40,080 nucleotides of DNA, taken from assembly GCA_023404955.1 (NCBI GenBank), contig JAEXZY010000029.1, positions 1-40,080 on the forward strand, written 5' to 3'. A program made the position numbers and the translations under genes. The stretch comes from Actinomycetes bacterium. GTDB lineage: Bacteria > Actinomycetota > Actinomycetes > Mycobacteriales > Mycobacteriaceae. The notes under the pieces were generated by a model. It was not told where the DNA came from and ran no database searches. It worked only from the letters and a program-made list of their open reading frames with translations. Numbering within the stretch: position 1 is the first letter of the stretch; every line of letters begins with the position of its first letter. Shown here piece by piece: positions 22,665-32,004 of this stretch.

Positions 22665-24131
22665 CTATCGCTGCGGCACTGCGGTCGGTTTGATGGGCGC
22701 CGGCAGCGCCGTGTGACCCATCAGGTACGCGTCCACCGCGGAGGCCGCAGCGCGACCCTCGGCGATCGCCCACACGATCAGGGATTGACCCCGGCCCATG
22801 TCGCCCGCGACATAGACGCCTGGCACTGAGGTGGCGAACTTCGCGTCCCGGTTGACGTTGCCGCGCTCGTTGATCTCGACCTTGAGGTCGGTGAGCAGAC
22901 CTTCGCGCTCCGGACCGGTGAAGCCCATCGCCAGCAGCACCAGATCAGCGGCCATCTCGAAGTCGGTACCGTCGACCTTCTGGAATTTGCCGGCCTTCAT
23001 CTCGACCTCGTAGCCCCGCAGGCCCGTCACCCGGCCGTCCTCGCCGAAGAACTCTTCGGTGTTGACCGAATAGACGCGATCACCACCCTCCTCATGCGCC
23101 GAGGTGACCCGGTACATCAGCGGGTACGTCGGCCACGGCGTCGAATCGGCACGGGTCTCCGGCGGACGCGGCATGATCTCGAACTGGTGCACGTGCTCGG
23201 CGCCCTGACGGTGCGCGGTGCCCAGGCAGTCGGCGCCGGTGTCACCGCCGCCGATGATGATGACCTTCTTGCCCTTGGCCGTGATCGGCGGCTGGTCGTC
23301 GTCGTCGGCAACCGGGTCACCGAGCTGCACGCGGTTGGCCCACGGCAGGTATTCCATGGCCTGGTGGATGCCGTCGAGTTCGCGCCCGGGGATCGGCAGG
23401 TCGCGCCGAGCCGTCGCCCCGCCGGCCAGCACCACGGCGTCGAACTGCGAACGCAGCTGCGCAGCAGTGATGTCGACACCGACGTTCACGCCGGTGCGGA
23501 ACTGCGTGCCCTCGCCTTCCATCTGCTCGAGGCGCCGGTCGATGTGGCGCTTCTCCATCTTGAACTCGGGGATGCCGTACCGCAGAAGACCACCGATGCG
23601 GTCATCGCGTTCGAACACCGTCACGTCGTGTCCGGCACGCGTGAGCTGTTGCGCCGCAGCCAGTCCCGCCGGGCCCGAGCCGACCACCGCGACCTTCTTG
23701 CCGGTCTTCCGATCCGGCGGAAGTGGCACCACCCAGCCCTCGTCGAAGGCCCTGTCGATGATCTCGACCTCGACCTGCTTGATGGTCACCGGGTCCTGAT
23801 TGATGCCGAGCACGCAGGAGCCCTCACACGGCGCCGGGCACAACCGCCCGGTGAACTCCGGAAAGTTGTTGGTCGCGTGCAACCGCTCGATCGCATCGCG
23901 CCACCGATCGGTGCGGACCAGGTCGTTCCACTCCGGGATGAGGTTCCCCAGCGGGCATCCGTTGTGGCAGAACGGGATACCGCAGTCCATACAGCGTGCG
24001 GCCTGGACTTGCAGATGGTCTGGAGGGAACTCCTCGTAGACCTCTTTCCAGTCCCGCAGGCGCAGGTCGACGGGACGACGCTGCGGGGTCTCCCGCTGCG
24101 TGTATTTCATGAAACCGCGCGGATCAGCCAC
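22665..24131 (-). CDS. gltD: Glutamate synthase small subunit
   Basis: The 488-residue flavoprotein passes electrons from NADPH to the large subunit. Cysteine groups CMDCGIPFCHNGCPLGNLIP and CPAPCEGSCVLG bind 4Fe-4S clusters. VVGSGPAGLAAAQQL binds FAD, IIGGGDTGADCLG binds NADPH, and AGDMGRGQSLIVWAI closes the FAD site. The GTG at 24131 overlaps the gltB stop by 8 bases, implying coupled translation. Length and order fit Rv3858c. Confidence 0.96.
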   Translation of the reverse strand: MADPRGFMKYTQRETPQRRPVDLRLRDWKEVYEEFPPDHLQVQAARCMDCGIPFCHNGCPLGNLIPEWNDLVRTDRWRDAIERLHATNNFPEFTGRLCPAPCEGSCVLGINQDPVTIKQVEVEIIDRAFDEGWVVPLPPDRKTGKKVAVVGSGPAGLAAAQQLTRAGHDVTVFERDDRIGGLLRYGIPEFKMEKRHIDRRLEQMEGEGTQFRTGVNVGVDITAAQLRSQFDAVVLAGGATARRDLPIPGRELDGIHQAMEYLPWANRVQLGDPVADDDDQPPITAKGKKVIIIGGGDTGADCLGTAHRQGAEHVHQFEIMPRPPETRADSTPWPTYPLMYRVTSAHEEGGDRVYSVNTEEFFGEDGRVTGLRGYEVEMKAGKFQKVDGTDFEMAADLVLLAMGFTGPEREGLLTDLKVEINERGNVNRDAKFATSVPGVYVAGDMGRGQSLIVWAIAEGRAAASAVDAYLMGHTALPAPIKPTAVPQR

Positions 24132-27100
24132 TTGCGGCCGCCATGATCGCCTCGTTCACATCGTCTCCATTGCGTTGCGCGTCGGCGATGGCCTGCAACA
24201 CGCGCTTGTAGTCGCGAGGCATCACCTTGGTGAAGTAGCCGGATTGGGTGTCCCAGTCGGCCAGAATCCGTTGTCCCACAGCGGAATCGGTGGCGTCGAC
24301 ATGCGCGGCGACGATGTCGCGCAGGAACTCCACGTCGTCGTCGTCGAGGCTCTCCAGCGCCACCATGTCGCCGTTGAGATTGTCGGCGAGAACGTTGTCG
24401 ACGTCATAGACATAGCTGATGCCGCCCGACATGCCCGCGGCGAAGTTGCGACCGGTGGGGCCGAGGATGACGACCCGTCCGCCCGTCATGTACTCGCAGC
24501 CATGGTCCCCGACGCCTTCCACGACGGCGTGCGCGCCGGAGTTGCGTACTGCGAACCGCTCGCCCACCTGACCGCGCAGGAACATCTGCCCGCTGGTGGC
24601 CCCGAACAGCACCACGTTGCCGGCGATGATGTTGTCTTCGGCGACGTAACCCTCCGGCGCGTTCTCCGGTGGCCGCACGACCACGCGTCCACCGGAAAGA
24701 CCCTTTCCGACGTAGTCGTTGGCATCGCCGTAGACACGCAGCGTGATGCCCTTGGGGACGAAGGCACCGAAGCTGTTGCCCGCTGAGCCCTCGAACGTGA
24801 TGTCGATGGTGCCGTCCGGCAGACCCTGTCCGCCATACGCCTTGGTCACCTCGTGGCCGAGCATCGTGCCCACCGTGCGGTTGACATTCGCGATCGTCGT
24901 GGAGAAACGCACCGGCGCCTCGCTGTCGAGCGCCTCGCGGCACTGCACGATCAGCTGCTGATCGAGCGCCTTGTCCAGCCCATGATCCTGACGCGAACTG
25001 CAGTACAGGTCCTGATTCATGAACGCCGAATCGGGCTCGTGCAGCACCGGAGCCAGATCGAGCTTGTGTGCCTTCCAGTGCTCGGCAGCCTTGGCGGTGT
25101 CGAGGGCGCCGACCTGGCCGACCATCTCGTTGACGGTCCGGAACCCCAACTGCGCCATGAGTTCCCGCACCTCTTCAGCGATGAACATGAAGAAGTTCTC
25201 GACGAACTCGGGCTTGCCGTTGAACCGCTGGCGCAGCAGCGGATTCTGGGTGGCCACGCCGACGGGACAGGTGTCGAGGTGGCAGACACGCATCATGATG
25301 CAGCCCGAGACCACCAGCGGTGCGGTGGCGAAGCCGAACTCCTCGGCGCCGAGCAGCGCCGCGATCACCACGTCACGACCCGTCTTGAGCTGACCGTCGA
25401 CCTGCACCACGATCCGATCACGAAGACCGTTGAGCAGCAGGGTCTGCTGCGTCTCGGCCAGCCCCAGCTCCCACGGCGCGCCGGCATGCTTCATCGACGT
25501 CAGCGGCGTCGCACCGGTGCCACCGTCATGGCCGGAGATCAGCACGACGTCGGCGTGCGCCTTCGACACACCGGCTGCCACCGTTCCCACGCCGTTCTCG
25601 CTCACGAGCTTCACGTGCACGCGAGCCTGCGGGTTGGCGTTCTTCAGGTCGTGGATCAGCTGGGCGAGATCCTCGATGGAGTAGATGTCGTGGTGTGGCG
25701 GCGGCGAGATCAATCCCACGCCGGGTGTCGAATGCCGCACCTCGGCCACCCACGGGTACACCTTGTGTCCCGGAAGTTGGCCGCCCTCACCGGGTTTCGC
25801 ACCCTGGGCCATCTTGATCTGGATGTCGGTGCAGTTGGACAGGTAGTGGGAGGTGACGCCGAAGCGGCCCGAGGCGACCTGCTTGATCGCGCTGCGCCGC
25901 CAGTCGCCGTTCTCGTCGCGGTCGAAGCGCGCGGTGGCCTCGCCACCCTCACCCGAGTTCGATCGGCCGCCGAGCCGGTTCATCGCAATCGCCAGCGTCT
26001 CGTGGGCCTCGGCCGAGATGGAGCCGTAGCTCATCGCGCCGGTGGAGAACCGCTTGACGATCTCGCTGGCCGGCTCGACCTCCTCCAACGGAATCGACGG
26101 GCGCTCTCCCGCACGGAATTTGAGCAGTCCGCGCAGCGAGGCCATCCGTTCACTCTGGTCGTCGACCAGCTTGGTGTACTCCTTGAACACCTCGTACTGC
26201 CCGGTGCGCGTGGAGTGCTGGAGCTTGAACACCGTGTCCGGGTTGAACAGGTGGTACTCCCCCTCGCGGCGCCACTGGTATTCGCCGCCCACCTCGAGCT
26301 CGCGGTGTGCCCACTCGTCGGGGCGATCCAGGTACGCAAGGGAATGACGAGCGGAGACGTCGGCGGCGATGTCGTCCAGATCGATGCCGCCGACCGGACA
26401 GGTGAGTCCGGTGAAGTACTCGTCGAGCAGCTTCTGGCTGATGCCGATGGCCTGGAACAGCTGGGCACCGGTGTAGGAGGCCAGCGTGGAGATGCCCATC
26501 TTCGACATCACCTTGAGCACACCCTTGCCCGCGGCCTTGACGTAGTTGGCCTTGGCCTGGTCGCTGCTGATGCCGCTGATGACGCCGCGATCGACCATGT
26601 CCTCGATCGACTCGAACGCCATGTACGGGTTGATCGCAGCCGCGCCGAAGCCCACCAGGCACGCCATGTGGTGCACCTCGCGAGCATCGCCGGCCTCGAC
26701 CACGAGGCCGACCTTGGTGCGGGTCCGGTCGCGGACCAGGTGGTGGTGCACCGCGGCGACGGACAGCAGCGACGGGATCGGCGCCATCTGCTCGTTGGAC
26801 TCGCGGTCGGAGAGCACGATGATGCGCGCGCCGTCGCGGATCGCCGCCGACACCTTGGCGCGCACGTTGTCGAGCGCTTCCTTGAGGCCACGGCCACCGC
26901 GGTTGACGGGGTAGAGGCAGCGGATCACCGCGGCGCGCATGCCGTGCTTGTGACCGCGGATCTCATGGTCGGGGTCGACGCACATCAGCTTCGACAGCTC
27001 GGCGTTGCGCAGGATCGGCTGGGACAGCGCGATCTGACGACACGACTCGGCGTCGGGGTTGAGCAGGTCGCCTTCCGGGCCGACGGTGCCGGCCAGGCTG

Positions 27101-28707
27101 GTGACCACCTCTTCGCGGATGGCGTCCAGCGGCGGGTTGGTCACTTGGGCGAACAGCTGCTGGAAGTAGTCGAACAACACCCGCGGCCGCGCGGAGAGCA
27201 CGGCGATCGGGGTGTCGGTGCCCATCGAACCGAGCGCCTCGGCGCCGGTCCGGGCCATCGGCGCGACCAGCAGGTTGAGCTCTTCGTAGGTGTAGCCGAA
27301 GATCTGCTGACGCAGCACCACGCGGTGGTGGGGCATCCGCACGTAGTCGCCTGGTGGCAGTTCCTCGAGCTGGAACAGGCCCGCGTCGAGCCAGTCCTGG
27401 TATGGCTGCTCGGCGGCCAAGTCGGCCTTGATCTCCTCGTCGTCGACGATGCGGCCCTGCGCGGTGTCGACCAGGAACATCCGGCCGGGCTGCAGGCGCA
27501 TCTTCTGCACGACGGTGGCGGGATCGACGTCGAGGACGCCGGCTTCCGAGGCCATCACCACGAGCCCGTCGCTGGTCACCCAGATCCGGGACGGACGCAG
27601 ACCGTTGCGGTCCAAGACCGCGCCGATCACCGTGCCGTCGGTGAAGCAGACGGCCGCCGGGCCGTCCCAGGGCTCCATCAGCGACGCGTGGTACTGGTAA
27701 AACGCCCGGCGGGCGGGGTCCATCGACTCGTGACGCTCCCAGGCCTCCGGGATCATCATCAGGACTGCGTGCGGCAGGCTGCGGCCACCGAGGTGCAGCA
27801 GCTCGAGCACCTCGTCGAAGCGGGCGGTGTCCGACGCTCCGGGGGTACAGACGGGCACGATCTTGTCGAGGTCCTGGCCTGACCCGAACACGTCGGTGTT
27901 GATCAGCGCCTCCCGGGCGCGCATCCAGTTCTCGTTACCGGTGACGGTGTTGATCTCGCCGTTGTGGGCGACGCGCCGGAACGGGTGCGCCAAGGGCCAC
28001 GACGGGAATGTGTTCGTCGAGAACCGGGAGTGCACGATGCCGAGCGCACTGGTGAGACGCTCGTCCTGCAGGTCGAGGTAGAAGGCCTTGAGCTGCGGGG
28101 TGGTCAGCATGCCCTTGTAGACGAAGGTCTGGCCGGACAGACTCGGGAAGTAGACGGTCTCGCGGCCGGGGCCGTCCTGGCCCGGGCCCTTGGTGCCGAG
28201 TTCGTGCTCGGCGCGCTTGCGCACCACGTAGGCGCGACGTTCGAGGTCCATTCCGGAGGCGCCGGCGAGGAACACCTGGCGGAAGGTGGGCATCGCGTCG
28301 CGGGCCAACGCACCCAGCGACGATTCGTCGGTCGGCACGTCGCGCCACCCCAGCACCGTCAGCCCTTCGGCCTCGGCGATCTTGCCGACGGCCTCGCAGG
28401 CCGTCGCTGCATCCTTGGAGGACTGCGGCAGGAAGGCGATGCCGGTGGCGTAGCTCCCCGGCTCGGGCAGGTCGAACTCGACGATCGCCTGGAAGTACTC
28501 GTGGGGAACCTGCAGCAGGATGCCGGCACCGTCACCGGTGTTCGGCTCGGCGCCCTGGGCGCCTCGGTGTTCCAGGTTGAGTAGCGCCGTGATGGCCTTT
28601 TCGACGATGTCGCGACTGCGGCGGCCGTGCATGTCGGCAACCATGGCCACGCCACACGCATCGTGTTCGAATGCGGGGTTGTACAGGCCCTGAGGACTGG
28701 GCGCCAT
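24124..28707 (-). CDS. gltB: Glutamate synthase large subunit
   Basis: The 1527-residue protein converts glutamine and 2-oxoglutarate to two glutamates. ATG 28707 puts the nucleophile at Cys18 (HDACGVAMV), exposed after removal of a 17-residue propeptide, and gives the M. tuberculosis length; GTG 28713 is possible. Domains are glutaminase to about residue 430, a central part, the FMN barrel with GGTGATPLTSMKHAGAPWELGLAE, the 3Fe-4S loop CIMMRVCHLDTCPVGVATQ, and the C-terminal glycine-rich beta-helix. It heads the gltBD operon. Nitrogen control is likely, but no clear GlnR box was found. Confidence 0.97.
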   Translation of the reverse strand: MAPSPQGLYNPAFEHDACGVAMVADMHGRRSRDIVEKAITALLNLEHRGAQGAEPNTGDGAGILLQVPHEYFQAIVEFDLPEPGSYATGIAFLPQSSKDAATACEAVGKIAEAEGLTVLGWRDVPTDESSLGALARDAMPTFRQVFLAGASGMDLERRAYVVRKRAEHELGTKGPGQDGPGRETVYFPSLSGQTFVYKGMLTTPQLKAFYLDLQDERLTSALGIVHSRFSTNTFPSWPLAHPFRRVAHNGEINTVTGNENWMRAREALINTDVFGSGQDLDKIVPVCTPGASDTARFDEVLELLHLGGRSLPHAVLMMIPEAWERHESMDPARRAFYQYHASLMEPWDGPAAVCFTDGTVIGAVLDRNGLRPSRIWVTSDGLVVMASEAGVLDVDPATVVQKMRLQPGRMFLVDTAQGRIVDDEEIKADLAAEQPYQDWLDAGLFQLEELPPGDYVRMPHHRVVLRQQIFGYTYEELNLLVAPMARTGAEALGSMGTDTPIAVLSARPRVLFDYFQQLFAQVTNPPLDAIREEVVTSLAGTVGPEGDLLNPDAESCRQIALSQPILRNAELSKLMCVDPDHEIRGHKHGMRAAVIRCLYPVNRGGRGLKEALDNVRAKVSAAIRDGARIIVLSDRESNEQMAPIPSLLSVAAVHHHLVRDRTRTKVGLVVEAGDAREVHHMACLVGFGAAAINPYMAFESIEDMVDRGVISGISSDQAKANYVKAAGKGVLKVMSKMGISTLASYTGAQLFQAIGISQKLLDEYFTGLTCPVGGIDLDDIAADVSARHSLAYLDRPDEWAHRELEVGGEYQWRREGEYHLFNPDTVFKLQHSTRTGQYEVFKEYTKLVDDQSERMASLRGLLKFRAGERPSIPLEEVEPASEIVKRFSTGAMSYGSISAEAHETLAIAMNRLGGRSNSGEGGEATARFDRDENGDWRRSAIKQVASGRFGVTSHYLSNCTDIQIKMAQGAKPGEGGQLPGHKVYPWVAEVRHSTPGVGLISPPPHHDIYSIEDLAQLIHDLKNANPQARVHVKLVSENGVGTVAAGVSKAHADVVLISGHDGGTGATPLTSMKHAGAPWELGLAETQQTLLLNGLRDRIVVQVDGQLKTGRDVVIAALLGAEEFGFATAPLVVSGCIMMRVCHLDTCPVGVATQNPLLRQRFNGKPEFVENFFMFIAEEVRELMAQLGFRTVNEMVGQVGALDTAKAAEHWKAHKLDLAPVLHEPDSAFMNQDLYCSSRQDHGLDKALDQQLIVQCREALDSEAPVRFSTTIANVNRTVGTMLGHEVTKAYGGQGLPDGTIDITFEGSAGNSFGAFVPKGITLRVYGDANDYVGKGLSGGRVVVRPPENAPEGYVAEDNIIAGNVVLFGATSGQMFLRGQVGERFAVRNSGAHAVVEGVGDHGCEYMTGGRVVILGPTGRNFAAGMSGGISYVYDVDNVLADNLNGDMVALESLDDDDVEFLRDIVAAHVDATDSAVGQRILADWDTQSGYFTKVMPRDYKRVLQAIADAQRNGDDVNEAIMAAASG

Positions 28708-29243
28708 TCCCACCTACCTTATTTCTGCAGATACCTCGGCGCGAGAACGTTAGCCGGGGCGGCGGCGGAGGGGCCTTCGTGCAGCACTGAACGCCGGCCC
28801 TTTTTCCACGCGCCACAAGTGCTCAAAACGATATGACAAAGGGCCCCTGACATGCCAACTTAGTGCACCCTAACGGGGCCCGTCCGTCGCACGGCAGCGC
28901 CGCGCCGCCCCCCGTAAGGTCACAGACGAATAACGTTGCCATGGACGGTCTTTCACCTTGGCAACAACCGCCCCGCCCAGATGAGAGCCACGTCACACCT
29001 TGGCATGCTCCCAGGCTGTCGTTTGCCGCAATCATCGCCTCTGCGTTTGACGTGCTGTTTACAGTCCGGTGACATTTGCTGAAAGCCTGGCGAGATTCTT
29101 AGAGTTGCCCCCGCGGGCGGCGGAGGGCCCGGCCAGCGGCGACCGGATGCTCCTGGACACCGAAACACGATGCGCCGCAACGGCATTCAGCACGGGGCAA
29201 CCCCGCCGCTGCGACGACGCCGAGCAACCGTCAGGCTGCAGGG
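28708..29243. other. Intergenic region between gltB and the thioesterase gene
   Basis: The 536 bases hold the divergent start regions of gltB and the gene at 29244, and no convincing ORF. A small inverted repeat GTTGCCA (28935-28941) / TGGCAAC (28959-28965) and a GGGCCCC/GGGGCCC pair near 28843-28882 lie on the gltB side. TTGACG near 29047, a 17-base spacer and TGACAT suggest a promoter for the thioesterase with a leader of about 160 bases. No known riboswitch was recognised. Confidence 0.45.
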
Positions 29244-30047
29244 GTGCGTTTCCCACTGAATCATCCGCTGGGCCGTTTCGGGATCGAAACCGACGACCGG
29301 GATCCCGACCTGGCCACGGCATCCATTCCGACCGCCGGTCTGGTCAATCCGCTCACCGGGCTGCCCACCATCGCGCCGCTGGCAATGCTGGTCGACCATG
29401 TCGCCGGCGCGGCCAATCACGTCCGGCGAGGGGCTGACGAGTGGACGGTGTCCAGCGAGCTCGCGCTGGAAGTGTCGCCCGGGGCCCTCGACGCGATCGC
29501 GGCCGCGCCGGATCACCCCGTGCTGGGCGTCGGGCGCCCTCTGGGGCCCAAGGGGATCACCGCGCTGGCGCTGTGCGAGCTGTCGGTCGACGGCACCGTG
29601 ATCGCGACGGCGACGGTCCGCTCGTTTTTCATCCCTGCCCCTGAAACGCTCGTGACCTGGCCCGACGACGATGCGGATGCGCCGTCGGTGGGTCCTCGCC
29701 TCGCGGATCGGATGGCGGTCGAGGTCGGCGAGGCCGGGGGTGCGGCGACGGTGCTCGTCCAACGGGATGACCCTGCGGTGTTCAACGGCGTTGGAGCGAT
29801 CCACGGCGGGGTGTCGTCGATGGGGCTCGAGCTCGTGGGATCAGCAGCCCTCAACAGCGGGCCCGGCGGCGAGTTCGTCACCGGCTCGCTGCGGGTGAAC
29901 TTCTTCCGTCCGATGCACGGCGGCGCCGGCGCGCACTACAGTGCCACGCCGGCCCGGGTGGGCCGCCGAAGCGCAGCCGCCGACGTGGTGGCCACGGGTT
30001 CCGACGGCCGCCCGGCCCTGGTGGGGCGGTTGACCGCCTACCGCTGA
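29244..30047 (+). CDS. Acyl-CoA thioesterase-like protein, double hotdog
   Basis: The 267-residue protein has two hotdog halves. The first has the helix-bearing IAPLAMLVDHVAGAANHV and the second VGAIHGGVSSMGLELVG, where an Asp or His-Gly pair usually forms the active site of PaaI/4HBT thioesterases. VRVNFFRPMHGG-type TGSLRVNFFRPMHGG is a typical strand. It probably hydrolyses an acyl-CoA; the acyl group is unknown. GTG 29244 lacks a strong ribosome site. It converges with dps, 21 bases between stops. Confidence 0.82.
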   Translation: MRFPLNHPLGRFGIETDDRDPDLATASIPTAGLVNPLTGLPTIAPLAMLVDHVAGAANHVRRGADEWTVSSELALEVSPGALDAIAAAPDHPVLGVGRPLGPKGITALALCELSVDGTVIATATVRSFFIPAPETLVTWPDDDADAPSVGPRLADRMAVEVGEAGGAATVLVQRDDPAVFNGVGAIHGGVSSMGLELVGSAALNSGPGGEFVTGSLRVNFFRPMHGGAGAHYSATPARVGRRSAAADVVATGSDGRPALVGRLTAYR

Positions 30048-30068
30048 ACGAACGGATCTCGCGGGGGA

Positions 30069-30611
30069 CTAGCTCTTGGCGGCGTCTGCCGCGGACTTCT
30101 CGGTCTTCTGGCCCTCGTTGGCCAGCTGGCCACCGGAATTCTCCAGATGCGCCCGGACGAACCACTGGAACTTCTCGAGTTCGCCGGCGTGGCCGATGAG
30201 CATGTCCTCGGTGACCGGGTCGAGCTCGCCGGACCGCTCGATGCTCTTGCGCGTGTCCTCGATGACGCCGGTGTAGACGAGGTCCAGCGCGGCCAGGTGC
30301 GCCTGCACCGTGTCGCGGCCCACCGAGTAGTCGTCCCAGGTGCGGTCCTTCTGGATGGCCCCGGGGGTGCCCTGCGGCGACGCACCGAGTGCGGCGATGC
30401 GTTCGGCGACTTCGTCGGCGTATCCGCGCACCAGCTCGACCTGCGGGTCGATCATTTCGTGAACCCCGATGAAGTTGGGGCCCACCACATTCCAGTGCAC
30501 GTGCTTGAGCGTCAGGTGCAGATCGTTGTAACGGCTCAGCGCCTTCTGCAGCAACTCTGCGACCTCGGCGCCCGCCTTGTCGGACAGTCCGGGGACAGTG
30601 AACGTGGTCAT
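30069..30611 (-). CDS. dps: Ferritin-like DNA-binding protein Dps
   Basis: The 180-residue protein stores iron and shields DNA. Ferroxidase residues His39, His51, Asp66 and Glu70 lie in KHVHWNVVGPNFIGVHEMID and GYADEVAERI, the numbers known from M. smegmatis Dps1. The tail ends in a mixed-charge KTEKSAADAAKS, which in that protein supports DNA binding. The ATG at 30611 follows AAGGAG. A dodecamer in the cytoplasm is expected. It lies 71 bases after the AlkA-like gene on the same strand and likely has its own promoter. Confidence 0.95.
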   Translation of the reverse strand: MTTFTVPGLSDKAGAEVAELLQKALSRYNDLHLTLKHVHWNVVGPNFIGVHEMIDPQVELVRGYADEVAERIAALGASPQGTPGAIQKDRTWDDYSVGRDTVQAHLAALDLVYTGVIEDTRKSIERSGELDPVTEDMLIGHAGELEKFQWFVRAHLENSGGQLANEGQKTEKSAADAAKS

Positions 30612-30682
30612 GTTGATGGCTCCTTCTCTTGTCCCGCCCCGTGTACCCGGGCCGTCGGCCCGATAATCGCCTGCGCCCGACG

Positions 30683-31600
30683 TCACAGTTCAGCAAGATT
30701 CGGGATGGCTACGCGCGGACCGAACCTCGGATTGACCGCGAGCCCACTGACTTCCAGCAGTCGGACGGCGCGATGCCGGTGCGGCGACAGCGGCGCCAGC
30801 AGCGTCACCATCTCGTCGTCGTCGATCGGGCGGCCGAGCAGGCTCCAGCCGATCATCGTCGACAGGTGGTAGTCGCCGATCGACAGCGCATCGGCGTCTC
30901 CCATCGCCCGTTGGGCCACCTCGGCTGCCGTCCACACCCCCACCCCGGGCAGCGACATCATCGCGGTGCGGGCCGCTTCGCACGAGCGGTGGACCAACCG
31001 CTCGAGGGCGTCGGCGCGCTGCACGCAACCGATCACCGTCCGCGCCCGACCGGGATCGACGTTGGCGAGATGAAAGTCCCAGGACGGAACCCGCCGCCAC
31101 ACGTCCGCTGCCGGGGGGACTCGCATGTGCGCCGGCGCGGGACCAGGTGCCGGCGCGCCGTACTTGCCGACGAGCTGGCGCCATGCGCGCCGGGCGTCCT
31201 TGCCGTACACCCGCTGTTCGAGAATGGCCGGGACCAGCGCCTCGAGCACCCGTCCGGTGCGGCCCAGCCGCAGGTGCGGTACGCGTCGATGGGCACGCGC
31301 GATCGTCGGCTCCTGCGGGTCGAACCCGCCGACGTCGTCCTCGGCGCCGAGCAGCGCCGGCAGTGCGTCCGCGAACTCCGCGGCGCCCGGCCCCCACGCT
31401 TCGCAGGCGACGGTGTCGACGCCGTCCCGGGTGATCCGCGCGGTCACCGGGCCGCTGGCCAGCAGGCTCGTCCGCCAGATCGCACCGTCGGGTGCGTCGT
31501 GATGACACGGATCGGCCCGGCCGCGGCGCAGCGGCGACAGTGTCAGCGCCGGACTGGCGGGTCCTGCGAACGTGACACTGGCGGTCCTGCTCTCCGGCAT
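30683..31600 (-). CDS. AlkA-like DNA glycosylase (Rv0142-like)
   Basis: The 305-residue protein is of the HhH-GPD type. The hairpin MMSLPGVGVWTAAEVAQRAMG and catalytic Asp243 in SIGDYHLSTMIG are clear. The N-terminal part corresponds to the AlkA beta domain. It should remove alkylated purines. In M. tuberculosis Rv0142 has this length and a similar context. It starts 3 bases after the DUF427 stop and belongs to that operon. Confidence 0.88.
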   Translation of the reverse strand: MPESRTASVTFAGPASPALTLSPLRRGRADPCHHDAPDGAIWRTSLLASGPVTARITRDGVDTVACEAWGPGAAEFADALPALLGAEDDVGGFDPQEPTIARAHRRVPHLRLGRTGRVLEALVPAILEQRVYGKDARRAWRQLVGKYGAPAPGPAPAHMRVPPAADVWRRVPSWDFHLANVDPGRARTVIGCVQRADALERLVHRSCEAARTAMMSLPGVGVWTAAEVAQRAMGDADALSIGDYHLSTMIGWSLLGRPIDDDEMVTLLAPLSPHRHRAVRLLEVSGLAVNPRFGPRVAIPNLAEL

Positions 31601-31603
31601 CCG

Positions 31604-31978
31604 CTAGGGCTCCACCACGACATCGGCCTTGTTGGGGTAGAACGCGACGTGCCCGGCGATCGCCGCGACCGCGGGGTAGGGCTGCTCATAGGTCCACACT
31701 GCGTCGGCGACGGTGTCGGCGCCGGTTCTGACGTCGTAGTAGCCGGCGTCGCCTTTGAACGGGCAGTACGTGCTCGTGTCACTGCGCTGCAGTTTCTCGG
31801 CTGCCACATCCGACATCGGGATGTACTGCACAGCAGGGTATTTCGCCTCCTGCAGGGTGAGGGCGCTGGTGGTGTCGGCGATCACTTCGCCGGCGATCCG
31901 GACGACGACGCGGCGTCCCGTCGGTGTCACGGTGATCGGGTGTTCGCTCGACGGTTCGAGCACAGGTCGGTCGGTCAT
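31604..31978 (-). CDS. DUF427 protein (Rv0140-like)
   Basis: The 124-residue protein has the DUF427 pattern: VVVRIAGEVIADTTSALTLQEA, YIPMSDV, STYCPFKGDAGYYDV, WTYEQPYPAVAAIAGHVAFYPNKADVV. The CPFKG and final W/Y-rich parts form a small beta pocket; function is not established. The gene lies between the flavin oxidoreductase and the glycosylase, close to both, as Rv0140 lies near Rv0142 in M. tuberculosis. Confidence 0.92.
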   Translation of the reverse strand: MTDRPVLEPSSEHPITVTPTGRRVVVRIAGEVIADTTSALTLQEAKYPAVQYIPMSDVAAEKLQRSDTSTYCPFKGDAGYYDVRTGADTVADAVWTYEQPYPAVAAIAGHVAFYPNKADVVVEP

Positions 31979-32004
31979 GAGTCCATTGAACGCCTCGGGG
32001 CCGA

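Noticed and set aside
24853..27882. A very long open frame on the plus strand across gltB
   Set aside because: It is antisense to the well-supported gltB. Its composition (His/Arg/Leu/Val-rich without motifs) is that of a GC-rich shadow frame.
28908..28936. GlnR box before gltB (GTCAC-N6-ATAAC)
   Set aside because: Two of ten defined positions fail and no second half-site follows, so it is too weak to list.
29085..29243. Riboswitch in the thioesterase leader
   Set aside because: CAACCCCGCC-like pieces recall SAM-type leaders, but no conserved core or pairing pattern of a known class could be found.
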